From BS750m-G77 sp043797735 (GTDB lineage Bacteria > Omnitrophota > Gorgyraeia > Gygaellales > Profunditerraquicolaceae): a DNA stretch of 10,623 nucleotides. This document shows, in pieces, positions 4,807 through 10,623 of the stretch. The notes under the pieces are model-generated. The model did no database searches. It was not told where the DNA came from and worked only from the letters and a program-made list of their open reading frames with translations. Both the position numbers and the translations under genes were made by a program. Within the stretch, counting starts at the first letter, position 1, and the number at the start of each line of letters is the position of its first letter. The stretch covers positions 1 to 10,623 of the forward strand of contig JAZDPH010000083.1 in NCBI GenBank assembly GCA_043797735.1, read 5' to 3'.

Positions 4807-6514
4807 TATTTATCTTTTCCTTAACCATTCTTATGAATTCATCGACCGGCATAGCGCCTAAATCGCCTTTGCCTTTCTGGCGCACAGAAACATTCCTTGA
4901 CTCTGCCTCACGTTCACCCACAACCAATATATACGGTATCTTGTCTAATTCTGCGTTGCGGATCCTCTTATTTAAAGTCTTAAGCCCCGCGTCAATGTCA
5001 ACGCGTATCAAAGAATCCTGCAGTATTTTCTTTACCTCAGCGGCATAATCTGATAAAGAATCCTTTACCGGTATAATTAAAACCTGCCGCGGCGCCAGCC
5101 AAAGCGGCAGCTCCGCGTTATAATGCTCTAAGAGCGCCCCGATAAAACGCTCCAGGCTTCCCAGTATTACCCGATGCAGCATTATTGGCCGGGCTTCTTT
5201 CCCCTGGGAATCAATGTAGGAAAGTTCAAACCTCTTGGGCAAGGCAAAATCGCACTGGATAGTCGCGCACTGCCAGGGCCTGTTCAAGGCATCCTTTAAT
5301 TTAATATCTATCTTGGGGCCGTAGAATGCCCCCTCTCCTTCATTAATATCGTACTTTAAACCTCTTTCTTTTAACGCCTCCTCCAGCGCCTGCGTGGCCA
5401 TCTGCCAGTCCTCATCAGAGCCGATAGATTTTTCCGGACGCGTGCTCAATTCAATTTTAAGGCCTTCAAACCCGAATACCTTCATCGTCTCAAAAATAAA
5501 GTCGATGACCGCTTTTATCTCTTGCTGCAGCTGCTGCGGAAGGCAAAATATATGCGCATCATCCTGAGTAAAGCCGCGCACGCGCAGCAACCCATGCAGA
5601 ACCCCTGCCTTTTCCCGGCGATAGACCGTGCCCAATTCAAAAAAGCGCAAGGGGAAATCACGATAACTGCGGATTTTTGACTTATAAATCAGCATATGCC
5701 CCGGGCAATTCATCGGCTTTAAGACAAACTCTTTATCTTCACACTTGAAGGTATACATATTTTCCTTGTAGTATTCGTAATGCCCGGATTTTTTCCATAA
5801 CTCTGCCAGCATAATATGCGGGGTAATCACCGGCTGGTAACCGCGCCTTAAATGCTCCTGTCTTTCATAATCCTCGATAATGGCGCGCAAGAGCGCCCCG
5901 TTGGGATGATAAAACACCAGTCCCGCCCCCGCCTCTTCATGGTAGACATCAAAGAACCCCAGCGCCGGGCCGATCTTTCTGTGGTCGCGTTTTTTTGCCT
6001 CCTCTAAATTTTTTAGATACCCTTGCAATTCTTCCTGCGTTGCAAAACAGGTGCCGTAAATCCTCTGCAGCATGGGGTTAGTCTCTAAACCGCGCCAATA
6101 GGCGCCGGCCAGCGACAATAACTTGAAGGCCGGAATCTGGCCCGTTGAATTCAGGTGCGGCCCGCGGCAAAGGTCGCTAAAATTTTTGCCGGTTTTGTAT
6201 ATGCTAACCTTTTCTCCGGGCAGGTTCTCAATTAACTCAACCTTATAATCCTCTTTTAATTTTTTAAATAACTTTACCGCCTCTTCTCTGGGGAGCTCCT
6301 CCTTTATAAAGGGCTCGTTCGCTTTAATAATCTGGCGCATCTTTTCTTCTATTTTCCCCAGGTCCTCGTCGGTAAAAGAGGTTTCTTTATCAAAATCGTA
6401 ATAAAATCCCTCCTCTATCGCCGGGCCAATGCCAAGCTTAACCGCGGGCCAAAGCTCCTTTACCGCCGCAGCCATAACGTGGGAACAGGAATGCCTTAAT
6501 ATGTTTAGATCCAT
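4796..6514 (-). CDS. thrS: Threonyl-tRNA synthetase lacking the TGS domain
   Basis: This enzyme charges tRNA-Thr with threonine and edits mischarged serine. The 572-residue protein starts directly in the editing domain: H8 and H12 (HSCSH) with C116 and H120 (LCRGPH) form the editing site. The catalytic core follows, with zinc ligands C270 (KPMNCPGH), H321 (DDAHIF) and H447 (MLHR) at exactly the spacing of E. coli C334/H385/H511, motif 2 around VYRREKAGVLHG (298-308), and motif 3 RPIMLHRVILGSLERF (442-457). The anticodon-binding domain lies at about 475-572. The N-terminal TGS domain of about 60 residues found in most bacterial ThrRS is missing; the frame upstream reaches a stop at 6556-6554 and holds only repeat sequence. 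No clear Shine-Dalgarno sequence precedes the ATG. Function should be intact, since editing and catalytic residues are present. Confidence 0.97.
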   Translation of the reverse strand: MDLNILRHSCSHVMAAAVKELWPAVKLGIGPAIEEGFYYDFDKETSFTDEDLGKIEEKMRQIIKANEPFIKEELPREEAVKLFKKLKEDYKVELIENLPGEKVSIYKTGKNFSDLCRGPHLNSTGQIPAFKLLSLAGAYWRGLETNPMLQRIYGTCFATQEELQGYLKNLEEAKKRDHRKIGPALGFFDVYHEEAGAGLVFYHPNGALLRAIIEDYERQEHLRRGYQPVITPHIMLAELWKKSGHYEYYKENMYTFKCEDKEFVLKPMNCPGHMLIYKSKIRSYRDFPLRFFELGTVYRREKAGVLHGLLRVRGFTQDDAHIFCLPQQLQQEIKAVIDFIFETMKVFGFEGLKIELSTRPEKSIGSDEDWQMATQALEEALKERGLKYDINEGEGAFYGPKIDIKLKDALNRPWQCATIQCDFALPKRFELSYIDSQGKEARPIMLHRVILGSLERFIGALLEHYNAELPLWLAPRQVLIIPVKDSLSDYAAEVKKILQDSLIRVDIDAGLKTLNKRIRNAELDKIPYILVVGEREAESRNVSVRQKGKGDLGAMPVDEFIRMVKEKINKRR

Positions 6515-6530
6515 AATATTATTAGCGTAA

Positions 6531-6625
6531 AGTGTAAAGCGAAAAGCGTAAAGTTAAAGCGTAAAGTTTAAAACGCTTTAAGTTTTACGTTTTAGTTTTG
6601 CGCTTTGCGCTTTGCATTTTTCACT
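6531..6625. repeat. Imperfect palindrome built from AAAGCG/TTTACGC words, upstream of thrS
   Basis: The left half repeats AGCGTAAAG-like words (6531-6580) and the right half repeats their inverse, such as TTTTACG and CGCTTTGCGCTTTGC, running from AGTG at 6531 to CACT at 6625. The whole stretch could fold into one long AT-rich imperfect hairpin in the thrS leader. It lies between tRNA-Val and thrS and leaves no room for a normal ribosome binding site. Confidence 0.75.
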
Positions 6626-6629
6626 CTTA

Positions 6630-6706
6630 TGGTGGGCCCAAGAGGACTTGAACCTCTGACCTTTGCGATGTCAACGCAACGCTCTAACCAACTGAGCTAT
6701 GAGCCC
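6630..6706 (-). tRNA. tRNA-Val (anticodon GAC)
   Basis: A 77-nt cloverleaf with encoded CCA. The acceptor GGGCTCA pairs with TGGGCCC (one G-T pair). The D-arm contains AGCTCAGTTGGTTAGAGC, and the anticodon stem TTGCG/CGCAA encloses the loop TTGACAT with anticodon GAC. The T-arm is AGAGG TTCAAGT CCTCT, the discriminator is A, and CCA follows at 6632-6630. It is the only one of the three tRNAs here with CCA in the DNA. Confidence 0.97.
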
Positions 6707-6717
6707 CAATCTTAACC

Positions 6718-6759
6718 CTCGCCACAAAACATGGCGAGTCCGCCACGCCTTGTGGCGGA
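6718..6759. repeat. Two tandem CGCCA/TGGCG hairpins
   Basis: CTCGCCA (6718-6724) pairs with TGGCGAG (6732-6738), and TCCGCCAC (6739-6746) pairs with GTGGCGGA (6752-6759). They stand directly side by side between tRNA-Leu and tRNA-Val. Stem sequence and size resemble the hairpin before rplT at 3599-3621. Confidence 0.8.
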
Positions 6760-6773
6760 AACTGAGCTATGAG
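6760..6773 (-). repeat. 14-bp duplicate of the 5' part of tRNA-Val
   Basis: AACTGAGCTATGAG at 6760-6773 is an exact copy of 6690-6703, which is nucleotides 4-17 of tRNA-Val (end of acceptor stem into the D-arm). The copies bracket the two tandem hairpins and about 14 further bases. Nothing else of a tRNA is present at the second copy. Confidence 0.8.
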
Positions 6774-6814
6774 ACTGTAATCCATTAATATATTATTCGA
6801 CCTATCGGCCAATA

Positions 6815-6897
6815 TGGGCAAGGAGGGAGTCGAACCCTCACGACCTTACGGCCAATGGATTTTAAATCCATCGTGTATGCCATTCCACCACTTGCCC
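6815..6897 (-). tRNA. tRNA-Leu (anticodon UAA)
   Basis: An 83-nt type-II tRNA without encoded CCA. The acceptor GGGCAAG pairs with CTTGCCC, and the anticodon stem ATGGA/TCCAT encloses TTTAAAA with anticodon TAA. A long variable arm (TGGCCGTAAGGTCGT) marks it as a leucine-type tRNA. The T-arm is GAGGG TTCGACT CCCTC and the discriminator is A. Confidence 0.95.
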
Positions 6898-6919
6898 GGC
6901 CTTGTCGTTAAATTTATCC

Positions 6920-6992
6920 AGGCGTGGACCGGACTCGAACCGGTGCATAGTTGTTTTGCAGACAACTCCCTTAACCGCTTGGGTACCACGCC
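6920..6992 (-). tRNA. tRNA-Cys (anticodon GCA)
   Basis: A 73-nt cloverleaf without encoded CCA. The acceptor GGCGTGG pairs with CCACGCC, the anticodon stem GTTGT/ACAAC encloses CTGCAAA with anticodon GCA, and the T-arm is CCGG TTCGAGT CCGG. The discriminator is U, the identity base of tRNA-Cys. It begins only 5 bases after the coaC stop, so it is probably co-transcribed with the protein cluster and cut out. Confidence 0.96.
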
Positions 6993-6997
6993 GGTTA

Positions 6998-7540
6998 TCA
7001 AAGAAGCCTCTTTGCTGCCCTGACTACATCCTCAACCTCTGCCAGGCAGCCGATACCCCTCTTGCCGCAGGCAAGCTCACCGCTTTTTGGGCCAATGAAG
7101 CTGTAGCCTAAGGACTCTAGTTTTCTGATATTCCCCTGTGTAATCCTGTTCTTGTACATCCGGTCATTCATCGCCGGAGCAATCAAGACCGGCGCATCCG
7201 TTGCGCAAATTACGCAGCTTAACAGGTCATCGCAGATGCCGCTTGCGATTTTAGCGATAATATTGGCGGTTGCCGGCGCAACCAAAACTAAATCCGCCTT
7301 ATCAGCAAGCGCTACATGCTCTATGCCCCAGGTATCTGCTTCAGCAAACAAAGAGCCTCGGTAGGCCTTGTTCCCGGAGAGGCTCTGAAAAACAACCGGA
7401 CTGATGAGCTCCTCTGCCTCCTGCGTCATCACCACCCTGACGCAAAACCCCAGCTCCTTTAACCTGCGCAAGATATCACAAGCCTTATATATGGCAATGC
7501 TGGCCGTTACCCCTAAAATAACCTCTTTGCTTTTAGCCAC
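6998..7540 (-). CDS. coaC: Phosphopantothenoylcysteine decarboxylase (CoaC, stand-alone flavoprotein)
   Basis: An FMN enzyme that decarboxylates 4'-phosphopantothenoylcysteine to 4'-phosphopantetheine in coenzyme A synthesis. The 180-residue product matches the N-terminal half of E. coli CoaBC (Dfp), and its key residues fall at the same numbers: catalytic H75 (GIEHVALAD), N125 in the PAMN motif (APAMNDRMY), and C158 in the substrate clamp (GELACGK). The usual GIGR is GIGC here (C165). The CoaB ligase half is absent: the frame stops and tRNA-Cys begins 5 bases on, so CoaB must be a separate gene elsewhere, or the activity is supplied otherwise. A related HFCD-family flavoprotein is possible, but the triad argues for CoaC. 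The start codon is GTG at 7540, 3 bp after the rpoZ stop. Confidence 0.88.
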   Translation of the reverse strand: MAKSKEVILGVTASIAIYKACDILRRLKELGFCVRVVMTQEAEELISPVVFQSLSGNKAYRGSLFAEADTWGIEHVALADKADLVLVAPATANIIAKIASGICDDLLSCVICATDAPVLIAPAMNDRMYKNRITQGNIRKLESLGYSFIGPKSGELACGKRGIGCLAEVEDVVRAAKRLL

Positions 7541-7543
7541 GAA

Positions 7544-7753
7544 TTATTCTTTCGGCTTTACTTTTGCGCAATGCACCTTGTTTTCTGAGATTTCGTGCAA
7601 GGCAATGGTAGAGGGCTTAGTGGATGAATTTGCATCTACGAGCTTGGGCTGACCTTCGGCAATCTCCAAAGCCCTTTTGGATGCCAAAATTACCAGCTTA
7701 TAAATGGAACCATCGCTCTTGTCCAGAAGTTTTTCAATGGGGACGTACGGCAT
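7544..7753 (-). CDS. rpoZ: DNA-directed RNA polymerase subunit omega
   Basis: Omega wraps the C-terminal tail of beta-prime and helps assemble RNA polymerase. The 69-residue protein shows the family pattern: PIEKLLDKSDGSIYKLVILA (5-24), SKRALEIAEG (25-34), then KPSTIALHEISENKV (46-60). The ATG at 7753 has AGGAG nine bases upstream. The gene starts inside the end of gmk (20-bp overlap) and is followed 3 bp later by coaC; gmk-rpoZ-coaBC is a widespread bacterial order, which supports all three assignments. Confidence 0.95.
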   Translation of the reverse strand: MPYVPIEKLLDKSDGSIYKLVILASKRALEIAEGQPKLVDANSSTKPSTIALHEISENKVHCAKVKPKE

Positions 7754-8336
7754 AATTAATTTCTCCTAATATAATCGCTTTCAATGCGTTTAACGCCTGC
7801 AAAAAGTTACTGTTTGCCACGGTGTAATCATATCTACGGGAGCCTGCCAGTTCACCCTGCGCAAGCCGCAGGCGCTGTTTCAGTTCACGGCTTGCGGTTC
7901 TGCAACGCTTTTCTATCCTTGCCTTAAGCTCTGCCAGTGAGGGGGGGATAATAAAAATAGTTACGGCCTCATCAGGATAACACTGTTTGATCTTGCGCGC
8001 CCCTTTTAAGTCCAGGCAGAGAATAACGTTTTTACCCTGTTTTAACCGGCGCTCAATAAAGTCTTTGGGCGTTGCGTAATAATAACCCAAATATTTTGTC
8101 CATTCAAGGATTTTTTGCTTCCGGCGCCTGTCCTTAAATTCTTTCTCGCTGATAAAAAAATAATCCCTGCCGCTGTTTTCTCCGGTCCTTCTACGCCGCG
8201 TCGTAAGGGAAACCGACTTAGCCAGCCGATTCCTTAACATTCTGTCTCTAATCAGCCTGGCAACTAATGTAGTTTTACCCGAGCCGGAAGGGCCGGAAAT
8301 TACAAAAATTTTCCCCGTGCCTTTATCTTGCTTCAC
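7734..8336 (-). CDS. gmk: Guanylate kinase
   Basis: Transfers phosphate from ATP to GMP to give GDP. The 200-residue protein has the P-loop GPSGSGKTT at 15-23, the GMP-binding region SLTTRRRRTGENSGRDYFFI (43-62), and a lid and C-terminal part with PPSLAELKARIEKR (131-144). The usual proline in the TTR..R.GE motif is replaced by arginine, giving a run of four arginines; the rest of the site is normal. The start is GTG at 8336, overlapping the yicC stop by 4 bp (GTGA), so translation is probably coupled. The 3' end overlaps rpoZ by 20 bp. Length is normal for the family. Confidence 0.96.
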   Translation of the reverse strand: MKQDKGTGKIFVISGPSGSGKTTLVARLIRDRMLRNRLAKSVSLTTRRRRTGENSGRDYFFISEKEFKDRRRKQKILEWTKYLGYYYATPKDFIERRLKQGKNVILCLDLKGARKIKQCYPDEAVTIFIIPPSLAELKARIEKRCRTASRELKQRLRLAQGELAGSRRYDYTVANSNFLQALNALKAIILGEINYAVRPH

Positions 8337-9160
8337 TCAATATTCTGCACCTGTTCGCGTATCTTTTCAATCTGGCTCTTGATCTGCACGATACGCCCAG
8401 AAATAAGCAGGTCAAAGGTCTTAGCCCCCAAGGTGTTTGCCTCGCGCTGCATCTCCTGGGCGATAAAATCCAGTTCCTTGCCGACCAGCCCGGATTTAGA
8501 AAGCCGGCTTTTAAAGTTTCTGGTGTGGTAGTCCAGCCGCTCTATCTCCTCGCTGATATCGGCGCCTTTCAAGAAAGCAGAACGCTCCTCGGCCTTATCT
8601 ATATTTTTGAGTTTCTCCTTAATGGCTTTTTTAAAACGTGCTTTTACCGCCGCGAGGCTTAGCTTAAGGGACTCTGCCCTGCTTTTTAAAAATCCCTGCG
8701 TTGCCTTACCCTCCTTGCTCCGGGCATTGGATAACTCATCCAGCGCCCCGGCAAGCAAGGGCTTCAGCCGCGGCCAGATGTTCAGTACAGAGATACTATC
8801 CTCTTCCAGCGATAAAATGCCCGGCAGATGCACCAGGGTATCAATACCCACCTCCCCCTCGATCTGGAACTTCTCTCTTATCTGGTTTAGCTGCCAGAGG
8901 TAATCACGAAGCAGCGCCTTATTTATAAAAACTTTTGAGGGCCGGCTGCCGATAATATTTATTGCGCAAGTAACGCGGCCCCTTTTAATTTTGCGTTCAA
9001 TCTCTTTTTTTATCCTGCCCTCCAGAGAGAGATACCCCGACGGCATATGAAAGACCGTCTCTAAAAATTTATGGTTGGAGCTTCTTAATTCGATCCGGAT
9101 TTTTCCAAAAGGGGCAGCCTCTGCCTCCCTGGCGCCGAAACCCGTCATGCTCTTTATCAT
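8333..9160 (-). CDS. yicC: YicC-family endoribonuclease
   Basis: A member of the YicC/YloC family, recently shown in E. coli to be an endoribonuclease involved in small-RNA turnover. The 275-residue product has the N-terminal hallmark MIKSMTGFG and the conserved C-terminal domain (DUF1732) with EMQREANTL and the closing IEKIREQVQNIE. The SK usually found after EANTL-type motifs is AK here. The frame is open 99 bp further upstream to 9259, but those codons run back over ndk and do not resemble the family; the ATG at 9160 gives the standard start. It lies 16 bp after ndk and overlaps gmk by 4 bp; yicC-gmk adjacency is common in bacteria. Confidence 0.94.
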   Translation of the reverse strand: MIKSMTGFGAREAEAAPFGKIRIELRSSNHKFLETVFHMPSGYLSLEGRIKKEIERKIKRGRVTCAINIIGSRPSKVFINKALLRDYLWQLNQIREKFQIEGEVGIDTLVHLPGILSLEEDSISVLNIWPRLKPLLAGALDELSNARSKEGKATQGFLKSRAESLKLSLAAVKARFKKAIKEKLKNIDKAEERSAFLKGADISEEIERLDYHTRNFKSRLSKSGLVGKELDFIAQEMQREANTLGAKTFDLLISGRIVQIKSQIEKIREQVQNIE

Positions 9161-9176
9161 ATTAAAATCCCGTTTT

Positions 9177-9680
9177 TTAGGCCCAGGCTTTTTTCTTGTG
9201 TTCTTTCTCCAGGGCATCTTTGGTGGCATATAAATCAACAATGAGCTCCTGCGGCACAAACCACAGCTTTATCTCTCGTTCCGCCTCAGGCTCGTTAGAT
9301 GAAACATGAATTACATTCTCGTAAACTCCGGAGGTAGTAATCCTGCCGTAAGAACCCCTGATGCTGGTGGCCTCAGCCTCTTCGGGATTGGTACTGCCGG
9401 CAAGCTCCCTGCATTTTATAATGGCATTCTCGCCCCAGTAGACAAGCGCCATAACTTTACGACGGTCATGAAACTCTCCGCGTAGATATTTTATTAATTC
9501 ATTAAAAAAGGGCTTGTCTTGGAGATGTTTATAGTGCTCCTCGGCCAGCTCCTTTGAAACGCGGACCATTTTGGCCGCGACAATCTCAAGCTTTGATTCG
9601 GAAAGCCGGGTTAAGATATTGCCGGTCAAAGACTTTTTTAACCCATCGGGTTTTATAAGAATTAATGCCGCCTGATTCAT
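9177..9680 (-). CDS. ndk: Nucleoside diphosphate kinase
   Basis: Exchanges the terminal phosphate between nucleoside di- and triphosphates through a phosphohistidine. The ATG at 9680 has AAGGAG about 10 bases upstream. Visible family residues are K10 (LILIKPDG), Y50, the segment GSTNPEEAEATSIRGSYGR (95-113), and the catalytic H125 in NVIHVSS. The usual active-site motif NxxHGSDS is changed (HVSSNEPEAE), and the protein is 167 residues against about 140-150 for most bacterial enzymes, the extra being mainly an alanine/lysine-rich C-terminal tail. The catalytic histidine and nucleotide-binding residues are kept, so activity is likely. It is the first minus-strand gene of the cluster; with gmk downstream it supplies GTP and other triphosphates. 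Confidence 0.95.
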   Translation of the reverse strand: MNQAALILIKPDGLKKSLTGNILTRLSESKLEIVAAKMVRVSKELAEEHYKHLQDKPFFNELIKYLRGEFHDRRKVMALVYWGENAIIKCRELAGSTNPEEAEATSIRGSYGRITTSGVYENVIHVSSNEPEAEREIKLWFVPQELIVDLYATKDALEKEHKKKAWA

Positions 9681-9726
9681 CCCGCACTTTCTCCTTTCAT
9701 GAGAGCGCTGAAAAATTCTTTTTTAA

Positions 9727-9817
9727 CACGAATTCTCACGAATCAAAAGCCGAATTCTCACGAATTATCGACGGGAAACATTCGTGTAAATTCGATAAAA
9801 ATTCGTGTGGATTCGTG
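9727..9817. repeat. CACGAATT-type palindromic repeat between ndk and gatA
   Basis: The words CACGAATTCTCACGAAT (9727-9743) and CGAATTCTCACGAATTATCG (9751-9770) are answered by inverse words ATTCGTGTAAATTCGAT (9780-9796) and ATTCGTGTGGATTCGTG (9801-9817). The outer arms pair with three mismatches. The repeat takes up most of the 173-bp divergent region, where both ndk and gatA promoters must lie; I could not identify convincing -35/-10 boxes. Confidence 0.8.
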
Positions 9818-9853
9818 CCAAAGATACTTCTTCCCAGAGCTCTTGAATAATTG

Positions 9854-10623
9854 ATGAATATAGAACTAAATAAATTAACCGCGCATGAGCTGATTGAAAA
9901 GATAAGTAAGGAAGAAACTACTTCTCAGGAGATAATTAATACTTTAAAAGGAAGAATTAAAGATATAGATTCTAAAGTTAAGGCATATGTTAGGCTTTCT
10001 AATTCTCATTCTTTAGACCAAACACCAGACACCAAACACCAAACACCTATTCTAAAAGGTATCCCCATTTCCATCAAAGATAACATCTGTACCGAAGGTT
10101 ATAATACTGAATGTTGTTCTCAGATTTTAGCAGGATTTAAACCGCCATATAATGCCACAGTGATTCGGAAATTAAAAGAGGCAGGCGCAACAATATTAGC
10201 GCTAAAGACCAATATGGATGAGTTTGCCTTTGGTTCATCTACTGAAAATTCGTGCTTTGGCCCTACCCATAATCCTTGGAATTTAGAGTGTGTACCTGGC
10301 GGTTCATCCGGAGGTTCGGCAGCAAGTGTCGCTGGCGACGAAGCAATTTGGGCCCTGGGTTCGGATACAGGCGGCTCTATACGCCAACCTGCATCCTTCT
10401 GCGGTATAGTCGGGCTTAAGCCGACCTATGGCCGGGTCTCGCGTTATGGTTTAATTGCTTTTGCTTCAAGCTTAGACCAGATTGGACCTATTACCAAAGA
10501 CACCGGAGACTGTGCATTATTAATGAATATCATCTCTGGCTATGACCCTTATGATTCTACTTCGGTTAATATTGAAACTCCAGATTATACAAAAGCACTA
10601 ATTAATGATATAAAAGGTATTAA
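9854..10623 (+). CDS. gatA: Asp-tRNA(Asn)/Glu-tRNA(Gln) amidotransferase subunit A (3' end cut by window edge)
   Basis: GatA is the glutaminase subunit of GatCAB, releasing ammonia that GatB uses to turn Glu-tRNA(Gln) or Asp-tRNA(Asn) into the correct amidated form. The amidase-signature triad is visible: K75 in SIKDN, cis-serine S151 in PGGSSGGSAA, and nucleophile S175 in SDTGGSIRQPA. The frame is open from ATG 9854 to the window end (256 codons of about 480). No Shine-Dalgarno sequence is seen, and gatC, often the upstream neighbour, is absent. Residues 55-65 (DQTPDTKHQTP) are encoded by a 7-bp tandem repeat, in a place where other GatA proteins have an ordinary alanine-rich helix and linker before the LAGIP segment. 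The first 150 bp are noticeably AT-richer than neighbouring genes. Confidence 0.95.
   Translation, partial: MNIELNKLTAHELIEKISKEETTSQEIINTLKGRIKDIDSKVKAYVRLSNSHSLDQTPDTKHQTPILKGIPISIKDNICTEGYNTECCSQILAGFKPPYNATVIRKLKEAGATILALKTNMDEFAFGSSTENSCFGPTHNPWNLECVPGGSSGGSAASVAGDEAIWALGSDTGGSIRQPASFCGIVGLKPTYGRVSRYGLIAFASSLDQIGPITKDTGDCALLMNIISGYDPYDSTSVNIETPDYTKALINDIKGI
10018..10047 (+). repeat. CCARACA heptanucleotide tandem repeat inside gatA
   Basis: Four consecutive 7-bp units (CCAAACA, CCAGACA, CCAAACA, CCAAACA) followed by CC. It lies in coding sequence and encodes Q-T-P-D-T-K-H-Q-T-P. Because 7 is not a multiple of 3, gaining or losing one unit would shift the gatA frame. Confidence 0.9.

Noticed and set aside
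9161..9259. Longer start for yicC
   Set aside because: The added 33 codons overlap ndk and do not resemble the family; MIKSMTGFG is the standard N-terminus.
9681..9853. A small gatC gene upstream of gatA
   Set aside because: The interval is mostly CACGAATT palindrome and contains no frame resembling GatC.
10018..10047. Phase-variable contingency locus in gatA
   Set aside because: Only four units, one imperfect, in a probably essential gene; slippage control is possible but not supported beyond the repeat itself.

Overview
The window is a bacterial chromosome segment of moderate GC content, rich in housekeeping genes. Almost everything is read from the minus strand; a single gene at the right edge (gatA) is read from the plus strand. 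The proteins are clearly bacterial: L20, L35, IF3, omega, a YicC-type RNase, Ndk, and GatA, which implies transamidation to make Gln-tRNA and/or Asn-tRNA. No gene gives a firm species assignment. The order ndk-yicC-gmk-rpoZ-coaC, the short ThrRS and spacers full of palindromes suggest an uncultured lineage such as Omnitrophota, but this is a weak inference from general familiarity.

Right to left along the minus strand: (1) 7.0-9.7 kb holds a compact cluster, ndk-yicC-gmk-rpoZ-coaC. yicC/gmk overlap by 4 bp, gmk/rpoZ overlap by 20 bp, and rpoZ/coaC are 3 bp apart. It combines nucleotide synthesis, RNA turnover, an RNA polymerase subunit and a CoA-pathway enzyme. (2) 6.6-7.0 kb holds tRNA-Cys(GCA), tRNA-Leu(UAA) and tRNA-Val(GAC); a 14-bp copy of the 5' part of tRNA-Val and two hairpins lie between Leu and Val. 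(3) 3.2-6.5 kb is the classical translation operon thrS-infC-rpmI-rplT. ThrRS lacks the N-terminal TGS domain. infC appears to start at AUA behind a 13-nt perfect Shine-Dalgarno sequence. (4) 1-3.1 kb is a potassium-uptake cluster: two single-length TrkA/RCK proteins, a possible 38-residue membrane peptide, and a TrkH channel subunit cut by the left edge.

The spacers are the unusual part. Nearly every gap above about 90 bp is a long imperfect palindrome. One family (called H1/H2 here) occurs at 1539-1669, 3622-3706 and 3916-4290. Its five H1 copies carry compensating base changes that keep the stem paired, so the structure itself seems to be maintained. A second family (2363-2458, 3124-3220) flanks the trkA-like gene at 2445-3092. 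Other palindromes lie upstream of thrS and between ndk and gatA. Several genes (infC, rpmI, trkA2) take their stop codon from repeat sequence. A 7-bp tandem repeat also lies in frame inside gatA. I see no transposase, CRISPR array, phage gene or defence gene.
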